Origin: Actinoplanes italicus
Lineage (GTDB): Bacteria; Actinomycetota; Actinomycetes; Mycobacteriales; Micromonosporaceae
Length of the DNA: 64,000 nt
Assembly: GCF_003001815.1 (NCBI RefSeq)
Contig: NZ_PVMZ01000005.1
Span: 372,001-436,000 of the forward strand
Direction of reading: 5' to 3'
The notes under the pieces were generated by a model. It was not told the DNA's origin. It saw only the letters and a list, made by a program, of their open reading frames with translations, and did no database searches. The number at the start of each line of letters is the position of its first letter. Position 1 is the stretch's first letter. Position numbers and translations under genes: made by a program. Shown in pieces: positions 16,396 to 24,155 of this stretch.

Positions 16396-17091
16396 ATGAG
16401 GCGTATGCGGCAACGATGGGTCTACACACGCTGGTTCGCCCTGATTGCGGGGCTGATGATCGGCGCCGTCGTCGGCCTCGCCGTCTACTGGGCGAGCACC
16501 CTGACCGGTGTGGCCCTCTACACACTGTGCGGCACTGTCGCCGGCGGGCTCGCCGCCCTGGCGATCTACACGTTCTGGCGCAGCGTGCACCTGACCGAGC
16601 TGACGGTGTCGATCCCGAACATGACCGACCTGACGTTCGCGGTCACCCCGTCGAACGAGGGCGTGGCGTGGCGTCTGTTCGTCGAGTCGAGCACCCGCGT
16701 CGCCACGCAGCCGCTCGACCAGGGCTCCGGCGTGATCCGGGAAACTCTCGACTCTCTCTACAGTCTCTTCGGTTCGGTACGCGCCATCCTGCTCGAAGCC
16801 GGCCCGACGACCACCCCGGGCGCCACGCAGACGGTCGAGCACCTCGCCCTGGGCATGCTGAACGGCCAGTTGCGGCCGTTCCTGTCCCGCTGGCATCCGC
16901 GTCTGACCACGTGGGAGCAGTCCAACCCGGACACTCCCGAGTCCCAGTGGCCGGAGAACGCGGCCTGCCGCGCGGAGCTGGAGACCATGCGAACCGGGCT
17001 GCTCCGGTACGTCAGAGGCCTCGGCGAACTAGCCGGTGTCGGCAACATCGACGTGATGCTCGGCCGTCCGGACACGAAGGATTCCGCTTAG
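16396..17091 (+). CDS. Hypothetical membrane protein, two N-terminal TM helices
   Basis: A 231-aa protein I cannot assign to a family. Two hydrophobic helices at about residues 13-33 and 38-60 (WFALIAGLMIGAVVGLAVYW; ALYTLCGTVAGGLAALAIYTFW) are followed by a soluble domain. That domain contains ELTVSIPNMTDLTFAVTPSNEGVAWRLFVESSTRVATQPL and a helical part (RETLDSLYSLFGSVRAILLEA). The hydrophilic C-terminus is predicted cytoplasmic. The ATG has a clear GAGGTGAGGAG site. It is monocistronic. What looks like a small cytoplasmic sensor or scaffold on the membrane is only inference. Confidence 0.7.
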   Translation: MRRMRQRWVYTRWFALIAGLMIGAVVGLAVYWASTLTGVALYTLCGTVAGGLAALAIYTFWRSVHLTELTVSIPNMTDLTFAVTPSNEGVAWRLFVESSTRVATQPLDQGSGVIRETLDSLYSLFGSVRAILLEAGPTTTPGATQTVEHLALGMLNGQLRPFLSRWHPRLTTWEQSNPDTPESQWPENAACRAELETMRTGLLRYVRGLGELAGVGNIDVMLGRPDTKDSA

Positions 17092-17574
17092 TCCGGGAGC
17101 CGTCGTCCATGATCTGAGCTGGGTTCCACGTTCGAACAGAACATGATCGTCTGTGCGTGCCGGCGCACACGCCGTGGTCGGCGCACAGTCCACGGTCGGC
17201 GCGCAGCGGTCGGCGCACACGCAGCATTCGGCGCACAGTCCACGGTCGGCGCGCAGCGGTCGGCGCACACGCAGCGGCACCGTGTGCTCCGATCGTGGCC
17301 ATGACGGCGGTGCGCGTCCACGGATCCGCAGCGTGTGCTCCTGCTGTCGTCGGCCACCACGTCACGCGCACACGGAAAGCGCCAGCGTGCGCCCGACGGA
17401 ACCGAAAACCCGGCAGCACCCGGAAACCCGACAGCGCCCGAAACCCGGTAGCACCCGGAAACCCGGCAGCAGCGGTGGCGGCACACCGACGATCGCACTA
17501 CCGGCCATCTCAGCCTCCGGCCCAGCCATGATCACGAACGGCGGCTGCCGTATTCGGTAATTGCCGGCCTCCGA
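17092..17574. other. 483-bp gene-free region with two families of short tandem repeats
   Basis: Bases 17179-17278 hold two 50-bp copies built on gcgcacagtccacggtcggc and gcgcagcggtcggcgcacac. Bases 17407-17475 hold about four copies of a 17-18 bp unit AACCCGG(C/T)AGCACCCGGA. All open frames here come from the repeats. No promoter or RNA gene is evident. Confidence 0.75.
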
Positions 17575-17733
17575 TTACCCGCGCATTTGCGGAACACCCC
17601 GCTCCGCGGCGAGCACAAATGCGTGCAGCGTCGCGACAAGCTCGTCGATCTTGTCGTCCTCGACGAAGACGCCGTGCTGCGCCAGTGCATCGGCGACGCG
17701 ATCAGCGATCCGTCGAAGTTCCTGCTCAGTCAT
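17575..17733 (-). CDS. Small hypothetical protein, 52 aa
   Basis: Reading from the ATG at 17733 gives a 52-aa helical protein (MTEQELRRIADRVADALAQ to ERGVPQMRG). AAGGAG 9 nt upstream fixes the start; the longer open frame above it is not coding. It overlaps the end of the 88-aa gene at 17726 by 8 bp, so the two are coupled. Small acidic-helical proteins like this often accompany XRE/DUF397 loci in actinomycetes. Function unknown. Confidence 0.7.
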   Translation of the reverse strand: MTEQELRRIADRVADALAQHGVFVEDDKIDELVATLHAFVLAAERGVPQMRG

Positions 17734-17992
17734 GGATGACTCCTTGAGTTTGTTGACGGGCCCATGACAGGAACCGCTCGAACAGGACCGACGGCGGTTC
17801 GTGCCGGAGCACCGCGGCTGCGTTCTCGAGTTCGGCCCACAGCCGGATGCCCAGCTGAACAGCGTCCGGTGTGGTCGACAGCAGGTGCTCCCGAGCCGGA
17901 TCGCACGGCCACGTCCGGTCGCAGGACCGGCAGTCATAGGTGGCGGGGTCCGGCTGGTGTTCGGCGCCGGTCGCCGGTTTTCGGTGGCTCAT
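17726..17992 (-). CDS. Small Cys-rich protein of an XRE-DUF397 locus, 88 aa
   Basis: From the ATG at 17992 the protein is 88 aa with the block YDCRSCDRTWPCDPAREHLL near residues 18-37. This Cys pattern (CxxC plus one Cys) with W-P-C-x-P-A-R-E recurs in small actinobacterial proteins next to XRE regulators, sometimes mislabelled flavin reductases. No flavin-binding feature is seen. The rest is helical (AVQLGIRLWAELENAAAVL). It is divergent from the XRE regulator gene at 18182 across an AT-rich spacer. Confidence 0.7.
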   Translation of the reverse strand: MSHRKPATGAEHQPDPATYDCRSCDRTWPCDPAREHLLSTTPDAVQLGIRLWAELENAAAVLRHEPPSVLFERFLSWARQQTQGVIHD

Positions 17993-18181
17993 CGGTCCCC
18001 CTGACGGTTCGCTGCGCCCGATGGTGGCCCTCGAAAAGGAAGCTTCGCAATCCACCAAGGTGCAAAATCCACGTCCGGGTATAGCAATTTTCAAGATCAC
18101 AGGATATCTATTTCATGGTGGATGGATTGGTAGTCCATCGGCACCGACAACGGCGCTTCACCATGGATGGGAGCCATTCGC

Positions 18182-19081
18182 GTGGCCAACGGCATCGGAT
18201 CCACTGTGCCCCGCCGACAGCTTGGCAGACTGCTACGTGATCAACGAGAGGCCGCCGGCGTCTCGATGAGATCGGCTTATGAATATCTCGAATGTTCATA
18301 TCAGCGTTTGTGGCGCATGGAGACCGGCGAGCCGAACGTGACGCTGCGGAAGGCCGAGATCGAATCGCTCGCGCGGTACTACGGCATGACCCGGGAGGCC
18401 ACCGACCTGGCCCTCGCGCTCGGGCAGGCGGCCAAGGAGGAGGGCTGGTGGCAGAGCTATCGCGGCGCCCTGCACCGCTGGTCGGAGCTGTACGTCGGCC
18501 TCGAAACCGCAGCGCACAAGATTCGGCAGTTCGGACCCGCGGTAGTCCCCGGACTGCTTCAGGCGCCCGCGTACAGCGAGGCGTTCTTCAGGGTGGAACG
18601 GCCCACCGTTCCTGAACAAGTACTTACCCACCGGATCCAGGTGAAGCAGGAACGTCAACGTCTCATTCGACGGTTCTCACCGGCGCCCCCGGTGTTCGAA
18701 GCGATCATTTCCGAGGGCATTCTGCACGCCAGACTCGCCGCACCGGGGGCCATGCAGCAGCAGCTTCATCACCTGTTGATGGCAGGCGAACTGCGGAATG
18801 TCAGCGTGCGGGTCCTTCCGCTCTCAGTCGGCCCGCACTCCGCCTCCGTGACCGGCGGCTTCACGATTCTGGAGTTTCCCACGCTGACTGGCAACCGGGG
18901 CGGGGAACCTACAACGGTGTACTCGGAGAACCTGACCGGGGCGCTCTACCTGGACAAGCCCGACGAGGTGGAGACCTATGAGGAAGCGTGGACCGCACTG
19001 ACGGATCTTGCTCTGAGTGAGGGAGACTCGACGGAGATGATCACCAGCATTCTGAAGAGCTTAGGAGGGACGTCATCGTGA
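18182..19081 (+). CDS. XRE-family regulator with C-terminal DUF5753
   Basis: A 299-aa regulator. The N-terminal helix-turn-helix lies at about residues 10-70 (LGRLLRDQREAAGVSMRSAYEYLECSYQRLWRMETG) and the DUF5753 ligand domain follows from about 90 (VVPGLLQAPAYSEAFFRVERP). The GTG at 18182 was chosen because GGGAG lies 7 nt upstream and VANGIGSTVPRRQLG resembles family N-termini; an ATG at 18167 overlaps that ribosome site. Its stop overlaps the start of the DUF397 gene (GTGA). Such pairs are hallmark actinomycete loci resembling toxin-antitoxin pairs or developmental switches; some, such as bldB/whiJ relatives, affect sporulation. The divergent small genes at 17575-17992 complete the set. 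Confidence 0.92.
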   Translation: MANGIGSTVPRRQLGRLLRDQREAAGVSMRSAYEYLECSYQRLWRMETGEPNVTLRKAEIESLARYYGMTREATDLALALGQAAKEEGWWQSYRGALHRWSELYVGLETAAHKIRQFGPAVVPGLLQAPAYSEAFFRVERPTVPEQVLTHRIQVKQERQRLIRRFSPAPPVFEAIISEGILHARLAAPGAMQQQLHHLLMAGELRNVSVRVLPLSVGPHSASVTGGFTILEFPTLTGNRGGEPTTVYSENLTGALYLDKPDEVETYEEAWTALTDLALSEGDSTEMITSILKSLGGTSS

Positions 19082-19287
19082 CTGACCGCGACCTGATCGG
19101 GGCCGACTGGCGTAAGTCCACCAGGTCCGGCGGCGGCAATGACTGCGTCGAGGTTGCCGACAACCTGCCGCGCATCGTCGCCGTCCGGGACACCAAGAAC
19201 CGCGACGGCGGAACGCTGATCTTCACTCGTGGCCAGTGGTCCGAGTTCCTCGCAGGCGTGAAGGACGGCGAGTTCGACCGCGCCTGA
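19078..19287 (+). CDS. DUF397-domain protein
   Basis: A 69-aa protein with the complete DUF397 signature: WRKSTRSGGGNDCVEVAD, then VAVRDTKNRDGGTLIFTRGQWSEFLAGVKDGEFD. DUF397 proteins are small partners encoded just downstream of XRE/DUF5753 regulators and are proposed to act with them in regulation. The GTG start overlaps the regulator stop by 4 bp, with AGGAGG upstream. Length is typical. Confidence 0.95.
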   Translation: MTDRDLIGADWRKSTRSGGGNDCVEVADNLPRIVAVRDTKNRDGGTLIFTRGQWSEFLAGVKDGEFDRA

Positions 19288-19419
19288 GATCATCGATCGC
19301 GCGATACCAGCAGTCCGAGCCGGCGGTCCGGCCCGTCACCGTCCACCGTGGCGCCGACGACCTGACCGTGCAGGCGCAGGTCCTCGCCAACGGCGACCTG
19401 CGCCTGCTGTCCGTCCCGC

Positions 19420-19568
19420 CGAGCCGGGCCAGGGCGGCTCCGTCAACGAGCCGGGTCAGGGCAGCCGTCCCGCCGAGCCGGGTCAGGGCGGCCGAGCCGC
19501 CGAGCCGGGTCAGGGCGGCCGAGCCGCCGAGCCGGGTCAGGGCGGCCGAGCCGTCAACGAGCCGGTCA
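19420..19568. repeat. 27-bp tandem repeats ending in the kinase stop codon
   Basis: Units begin at 19420, 19447, 19474, 19501 and 19528 (CGAGCCGGGTCAGGGCGGC plus spacer); a degenerate sixth starts at 19558. The last contains the tca of the kinase stop (19566-19568) in the same context (GTCAGGGC) as every other unit. The block fills the gap between the DUF397 and kinase genes. Confidence 0.9.
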
Positions 19569-21659
19569 GGGCAGGTAGACCTCGGACATCGCGGTGACGG
19601 TGCCGTCCACGGTCGTGACCTCGGCCAGTCCGGCTTCGCCGATCCGTTGTGCGAAGCGGTCGGCGGTGATCTTGCAGGTCCCGACGGTGACCGGATCGCC
19701 GGCGCAGCGCTCCGGATCGTCGAAGACGCTGGCCAGCTTCGGAGCGGCCGAGGTCGGCAGGGTCACGACCATACGGCTGTCCTCGGTCACCCAGGCGCGC
19801 TCGCACGGGGCGTCCGACGACGGCTTCACCTTGAACGTCGTGCAGTACTCGTCGCCGGTCATGAACAGCACCGGCTCCACCACGACCGACCGGGACTTCG
19901 GGTAGTAGCCCCAGACCTTGACGATCGACTTGGTGCTGCCCTGGCGTACGTCGGTGAAGGTGAGGCCCGTCGGGGCGGCTGCCTCGCCGATCGGCCGGAT
20001 CTCGGCGTCGCTGACGACCGCACCGGTCACCGTCTCGTCGTTCTTCGCCGGGTCAGCCGGTCCCACGCCGAAGGCCACCCTGCCGCTGAGCAGGCTCGGA
20101 TCGGTCAACCTCGTCTCGAGTACGGCAGCGCCGTCGACCGACACCGACGCGACCTGCTCGCGCAGCACCAGCGCGACCTTGCGCCGCTTGCCCGGCTCGA
20201 ACAGCGTGGACTCCACCGTCGCGAGCCTGGTCGTCTGCAGGGCGCCCTCGTGCCGGATCCGGATCGCCTGCGGGCACAGGTCGAGCCAGTACGAGCCGTC
20301 CCCCGCCGCACGGAACTGGATCTCGGCACAGGAGGCGACGCTGTCGACGGTGACGTCCGCGGTGATCGACTGGTCGCCGGCGAACGTCCGGGTGCTGCCG
20401 GGACACACCATGGTGAAGCTGGGGGTCGTCATGACCAGGCCGTCCTTGAAGGAGCAGCGTCCGCCGTACTCGTCGGTGGTGGCATTCCACTGACCTCGCC
20501 GGTCGAGGGCGTCGACCACCCACGGGCCGCGCACCGCGCCGGGCACCGGCATGGTGGCCTCGACGACCAGCTGACTCCTGGCCGGCTCGTTCACCGGATC
20601 GCCCCAGCGTCCGCCGTACAGTCCGAGGGCGGTCGCGAGCACCGTGGCGGCGGCTGTGACCGCGACGACCGCGGTGCGTCCCCGGCGGCGCCGGACCGGC
20701 GCGGCGGCGACCGGCAGGCCGAGCCGTCTGCCGCCGCCGGACACGTGCCGGCCGGACAACTGCGCCGCCTCGGCGGCCTCCCGCAACCGTGGGTCGAGGG
20801 TGTGCGAGCGGCTGATGGCGTGCGGGTCGGTGTTCTGCGCGAGCAGCAGGTTGAGCAGCTCGTACGCGGTGGGCCGCTCCTCCGGGTCCTTGGAGAGGGC
20901 GAGCGCCACCAGATCGGCCAGGGTGCCGGTCAGGCCGGTCAGGTCCGGTGGCTGGGTGAGGATCCGGGCGGCGACGGCGACCGGCGAGTCGGCCCGGAAC
21001 GGGGTGCGCCCGGTGCCGGCGTAGGCGATGACCGCACCCCAGGCGAACACGTCCGCGGCCGGGGTGATGTCGCGGTGCACGCCGTCGAACCGTTCCGGCG
21101 CCATGTACGCGACGGTGCCGACCATCTGGTCGGGCTGGGTGTGCTGACTGGTCACCTCCAGCGCGCGGGCGATACCGAAGTCGATGACCTTCGGCGCTCC
21201 CAGGTCGAACAGCACGTTGCGGGGTTTGAGGTCGCGGTGGATCACGCCGGCGCCGTGGATCGCGGTCAGGGCGGTGGCCACGCCGACCGCGACACTGTGC
21301 AGGCGGCTGCCGGTCAGCGGCCCGTCGCGGGCCACCACCTCGTCCAGGCTCGGGCCGTCGACGTACTCGACCACGAGGTAGGGAGTCGGATGCTCCGGGT
21401 CGGCGTCGAGCACCGCGGCCGTGCAGAACGGGGGCACCTGCCTGGCCCTTTTGACCTCGCTGCGGAACCGGCCCCGGAACTCCTCCTCGTGGGCGTACTC
21501 CGGCTTAATGATCTTGACCGCGACCAGCTGTCCGTCGTCGCGCCGGCCGTCATCGCGCCGACCGAGGAAGACCGCGCCCATGCCGCCCTCGCCGAGCCGG
21601 GCGATCAGCTCGTAGCCGCCCAGCGACCGGGGGTCACCGGGGCGCAGCGGGCTCTTCAT
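19566..21659 (-). CDS. Receptor-like serine/threonine protein kinase (PknB-type)
   Basis: A 697-aa kinase. The cytoplasmic kinase domain covers residues 12-275, with glycine loop LGEGGMGAVFLG, catalytic Lys in VAVKIIKPE, HRDLKPRN catalytic loop, DFGIA metal motif and GTVAYMAPERF. All key residues are present, so it should be active. A juxtamembrane arginine-rich linker and one TM helix (about 330-352) lead to an extracytoplasmic domain of about 345 aa. This contains no PASTA repeats; it has sandwich-like strands and several Cys (GRCSFKDGLVMTTPSFTMVCPG, SCAEIQFRAAGDGSYWLDLCP). The start is the ATG at 21659. The external ligand is unknown, and no phosphatase or FHA gene is adjacent. Confidence 0.93.
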   Translation of the reverse strand: MKSPLRPGDPRSLGGYELIARLGEGGMGAVFLGRRDDGRRDDGQLVAVKIIKPEYAHEEEFRGRFRSEVKRARQVPPFCTAAVLDADPEHPTPYLVVEYVDGPSLDEVVARDGPLTGSRLHSVAVGVATALTAIHGAGVIHRDLKPRNVLFDLGAPKVIDFGIARALEVTSQHTQPDQMVGTVAYMAPERFDGVHRDITPAADVFAWGAVIAYAGTGRTPFRADSPVAVAARILTQPPDLTGLTGTLADLVALALSKDPEERPTAYELLNLLLAQNTDPHAISRSHTLDPRLREAAEAAQLSGRHVSGGGRRLGLPVAAAPVRRRRGRTAVVAVTAAATVLATALGLYGGRWGDPVNEPARSQLVVEATMPVPGAVRGPWVVDALDRRGQWNATTDEYGGRCSFKDGLVMTTPSFTMVCPGSTRTFAGDQSITADVTVDSVASCAEIQFRAAGDGSYWLDLCPQAIRIRHEGALQTTRLATVESTLFEPGKRRKVALVLREQVASVSVDGAAVLETRLTDPSLLSGRVAFGVGPADPAKNDETVTGAVVSDAEIRPIGEAAAPTGLTFTDVRQGSTKSIVKVWGYYPKSRSVVVEPVLFMTGDEYCTTFKVKPSSDAPCERAWVTEDSRMVVTLPTSAAPKLASVFDDPERCAGDPVTVGTCKITADRFAQRIGEAGLAEVTTVDGTVTAMSEVYLP

Positions 21660-21748
21660 CCTGGGCACCCATCAAGGTCTGCGAACAAAGACCGGCATAC
21701 AGTACGCATCCGCGCGCCGGACCGGGGCGGCGGGTCATCGATCGCCGA

Positions 21749-22279
21749 TCACGGCCGCAGCCAGATCCAGCCGGTCAGCGCGATGACCTCGGCGGCGATG
21801 TCGGGCACCTCGCGCCCGTCGGTGCGGACCCGGTGGACCCGGCTGGGAACGGTCCGTTCCAGTTCGCGGGCCATGAGGCCGCTCCGCTCGACGTGCCTGT
21901 CCAGTCCCGTGCCGATCTCGCGTTTCGCCAGCCGTTCCCGCGCCGTGTCGTCGTCGGCCGTCAGCAGGACCGCGGTGACACTCGGGTCGTCGCCCATCGC
22001 CGCGGTCAGCCGGCCGGTGAACCGCACGCTGACGGTGTTCGTGTAGATCAGCCGCCGGTAGCCGAGCTCGCGGTAGTTGGACCACATGGCCGTCAGGTTG
22101 CGCTCGGCCAGCCCGTGCTCCCACGGAGGCGGGTACGCCTGGTCGAGGTTGTCGCCCTCGATCAGGCAGTGCTGGATCCCTGCCGCGGACAGCTGCTCGT
22201 GGATCTCGGCGCCGACACTGGTCTTGCCCACCCCGGCACGCCCGCCGAGAAACAACGCCTCACTTCGTGTGGTCACCAC
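21749..22279 (-). CDS. P-loop nucleotide kinase-like ATPase
   Basis: A 176-aa protein with Walker A motif GGRAGVGKTS at about residues 12-21 and a switch-like IEGDNLDQAYPPPW. A DDDTARERLAKREIG segment resembles the LID/adenine-binding part of small kinases (adenylylsulfate kinase/shikimate kinase fold). Actinomycetes encode many such proteins, annotated only as ATPases. The substrate is unknown. The GTG start lies shortly after GACTAT, a possible -10 hexamer, with no ribosome site, so it may be leaderless. Confidence 0.75.
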   Translation of the reverse strand: MVTTRSEALFLGGRAGVGKTSVGAEIHEQLSAAGIQHCLIEGDNLDQAYPPPWEHGLAERNLTAMWSNYRELGYRRLIYTNTVSVRFTGRLTAAMGDDPSVTAVLLTADDDTARERLAKREIGTGLDRHVERSGLMARELERTVPSRVHRVRTDGREVPDIAAEVIALTGWIWLRP

Positions 22280-22354
22280 GGCACGATAGTCACTACCCCG
22301 ACCATCGACGGACGTCTACCCCCATGGACGTCGCGGCGCCTGACCGCCGGGTCG

Positions 22355-22963
22355 TCAGGCGGCGGCCCGGTCCTCGCGCGGGCGACGCGCGGCCAGGACA
22401 CCGGCCGCGCCGGCACCGACCAGGAGCAGGCCGATCGCACCGGTCATCCAGGCCGACGGGCCGGTGACGGGAAGGTTGGGCCGGTCGCCGACGACGCGGA
22501 CCTCGCTCTCGCCGGTGATCGGCGTCAGCCCGTCGGCGGAGAACGTGATGGTCACCGTCCCGCTGTCACCGGGCGTAGCGGTCTTGGCGGCAGACACGGT
22601 CACGGGAAGGTACTGCTCGACCGTCTCACCCTCGAACGAGAGCCCGCGCGGGTCGGTGCAGACGACCCGGGTCGACGACGGTGTCTCGCACTCGCCGCCG
22701 CCGATGTCGCTCGGCGCGATCCGGACCCCGTCGACGCCGCTCAGCTCGTAGGAGACCTTCACGCCGGTCAGCCTCGTGGGGCCGATCGTGGACCAGAGAC
22801 TCGGCCCCAAGGGATCGATGGAGGTGCCGCCCACCGGCACCTCGACGTCCGGGAAGGCGGCCTTGACGTCGTCGGCGGCGAGGGCAGGATCCGCCACGGT
22901 GACGAGGAACGCGCCGGCCACCGCCATGACGCCCGCCAGGCGTCGCATGTACGAGTTCCGCAT
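22355..22963 (-). CDS. LPxTG-anchored secreted surface protein
   Basis: A 202-aa protein starting at the ATG at 22963, 12 nt after GGAGG. It has a signal peptide (MRRLAGVMAVAGAFLVTVADPALAADD), an extracytoplasmic domain with two Cys (GGGECETPSSTRVVCTD) and a sorting signal at the C-terminus: LPVTG, a hydrophobic stretch (AWMTGAIGLLLVGAGAAGVLA) and the basic tail RRPREDR. Sortase should link it to the wall. The domain looks like an immunoglobulin-like adhesin-type sheet, but I recognise no family. A small inverted repeat (22337-22344 with 22354-22361) overlaps its stop. No sortase gene is in view. Confidence 0.82.
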   Translation of the reverse strand: MRNSYMRRLAGVMAVAGAFLVTVADPALAADDVKAAFPDVEVPVGGTSIDPLGPSLWSTIGPTRLTGVKVSYELSGVDGVRIAPSDIGGGECETPSSTRVVCTDPRGLSFEGETVEQYLPVTVSAAKTATPGDSGTVTITFSADGLTPITGESEVRVVGDRPNLPVTGPSAWMTGAIGLLLVGAGAAGVLAARRPREDRAAA

Positions 22964-23021
22964 CGCCCGTGCCTCCAGTCCCGACGGTGGATCAAGCCGC
23001 CGAAGCGTACCCGCCGCCAGG

Positions 23022-23648
23022 TTAGAACCGGGACGTCGACACGCGTGTTTTCGCAGCTGAGGCTGCACGACGGCGGCTCGGCCACACCGCCGCGAGGCAG
23101 AGGAGGGCGACGATGCCGAGGGCCGGCGGGATCAACGGTGCGGGGTTGTCCTTCTGGGCCTGCGCCAGCTCGTCCGGAAGACGCGGATCGGCCGTCCCGT
23201 CCGGGTCCTGCACCACGAGCACCTCGTCGCCCACCTCGCCGCTGCCGCCGCCGGGCCAGGCGCCCAGACGCCCCTCCAGCGGGATGCCGTCGGCGGTCAG
23301 GTCATAGACGGGGTCGTTGCTGCTGCCGTCGTAGACCACCGCCACCGTGGCCTTGATCTGCTCCCCGTCGGCAGCCAGCACCTGCAGCGGCACGGCGATC
23401 CCCACGAACGCCATCACCAGCCCGTTGAGAACGCAGGCGGCGACGATCGGGACGACGCGTGGCGGGCGCTCGGTCAGCCGCGCGACGTAGTAGACGAGCA
23501 GGCACTGTCCCGACAGCAGCAGCGTGCCGACGACCGCGTCCACGTCGGACCGGACCCAGGTGGTGGCCGCCGGCACGACCAGGGCGGCACAGAGAAGGAA
23601 GATGAGCAGGTAGACCGGGGCAATCAACAGGTCGGACCGCGGACGCAT
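23022..23648 (-). CDS. Hypothetical four-TM membrane protein
   Basis: A 208-aa protein. Three hydrophobic helices occupy residues 8-95 (LLIAPVYLLIFLLCAALVVPAA; AVVGTLLLSGQCLLVYYVA; VVPIVAACVLNGLVMAFVGIAVPL). A loop of about 85 residues is predicted outside the cell (KATVAVVYDGSSNDPVYDLTADGIPLEGRLGAWPG), and a fourth helix (LIPPALGIVALLCLAAVW) precedes a basic tail. I recognise no family. It lies 58 bp upstream of the LPVTG protein gene on the same strand, so the two may form an envelope operon. Confidence 0.65.
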   Translation of the reverse strand: MRPRSDLLIAPVYLLIFLLCAALVVPAATTWVRSDVDAVVGTLLLSGQCLLVYYVARLTERPPRVVPIVAACVLNGLVMAFVGIAVPLQVLAADGEQIKATVAVVYDGSSNDPVYDLTADGIPLEGRLGAWPGGGSGEVGDEVLVVQDPDGTADPRLPDELAQAQKDNPAPLIPPALGIVALLCLAAVWPSRRRAASAAKTRVSTSRF

Positions 23649-23707
23649 GCGGACACGCTATCGAGGCCCTCAAGGTCCATGACCTTCGATGACGTACTCC
23701 GGTCGAG

Positions 23708-23728
23708 CGACCCCCAATTAGGGGGTCG
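23708..23728. promoter_or_regulatory. 8-bp inverted repeat upstream of the AlpA-like gene
   Basis: CGACCCCC (23708-23715) and GGGGGTCG (23721-23728) flank AATTA. It lies about 36 bp before the start codon, where an activator or repressor could bind, or it could be a short terminator for leftward transcripts. Confidence 0.5.
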
Positions 23729-23745
23729 AGTGACCAGTTGTTATA

Positions 23746-23763
23746 AGACTATAGTCTAGTGCC
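23746..23763 (+). promoter_or_regulatory. Palindrome AGACTATAGTCT overlapping the -10 of a leaderless gene
   Basis: A perfect 12-bp palindrome (23746-23757) contains the hexamer TAGTCT (23752-23757), which ends 6 nt before the ATG at 23764. A protein binding the palindrome would block the -10 element. The product of the adjacent gene is a small DNA-binding protein, so autoregulation is plausible. Confidence 0.6.
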
Positions 23764-23970
23764 ATGGCCCCTACCCGCCTTCGCCTGATGGGCGCTCACG
23801 AGATCCGCATGCTCCTGGGCGGCATCACCCGACAACGCGTGTACCAACTGACCACCCGCCCGACTTTCCCCGCGCCGGTAGCCGACCTGACCCAGGGGAA
23901 GGTGTGGCTGGCCGCCGACGTCGAGGAGTGGGTCGCAACCCGCCGCCCACCCCGACAACCCTCCACTTAA
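23764..23970 (+). CDS. AlpA/excisionase-family small DNA-binding protein
   Basis: A 68-aa protein with a MerR/excisionase-like winged helix (LMGAHEIRMLLGGITRQRVYQLTTRPTFPAPVADLTQGKVWLAADVEEWVATR). The V-Y-Q-L recognition helix and the WLAADVEEWV wing are typical of AlpA-like factors. In actinobacteria such genes sit in integrative elements or act as stand-alone regulators. No integrase, Rep protein or att site is nearby, so this one is likely chromosomal. It has no ribosome site and is probably leaderless. A bidirectional terminator follows at 24053-24093. Confidence 0.85.
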   Translation: MAPTRLRLMGAHEIRMLLGGITRQRVYQLTTRPTFPAPVADLTQGKVWLAADVEEWVATRRPPRQPST

Positions 23971-24052
23971 TCCACCAAACCGGTGCCGTGACGATCCGAC
24001 ACCTCACGATCCCCGCCCGATGACCACCCACCTCTTGCCCGACCTGGACTAA

Positions 24053-24093
24053 CGAAAGGGGTGGCACCTGCCTCAGCAGGACCACCCCTTTCG
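24053..24093. terminator. Strong bidirectional hairpin terminator
   Basis: A perfect 12-bp stem, CGAAAGGGGTGG (24053-24064) with CCACCCCTTTCG (24082-24093), encloses a second 5-bp stem (CCTGC/GCAGG). It lies between the AlpA-like gene and the convergent 113-aa gene ending at 24156, and can serve both. No long T-run follows. Confidence 0.85.
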
Positions 24094-24155
24094 AATACAG
24101 CAACGCGGCAGGTGACTCAGTCCGGAAGGGTCAGAGTGAGCGCTGACAGCGAGGG

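Noticed and set aside
17150..17475. Open frames in the repeat region after the membrane protein gene
   Set aside because: All consist of the 50-bp and 17-bp repeats translated; no conserved features or ribosome site.
19236..22046. 936-codon open frame on the plus strand
   Set aside because: Covers the kinase gene on the opposite strand and the 27-bp repeats; no family features.
23764..23970. Excisionase hint of an integrated element
   Set aside because: No integrase, relaxase, replication gene or attachment repeats are found within the window around it.
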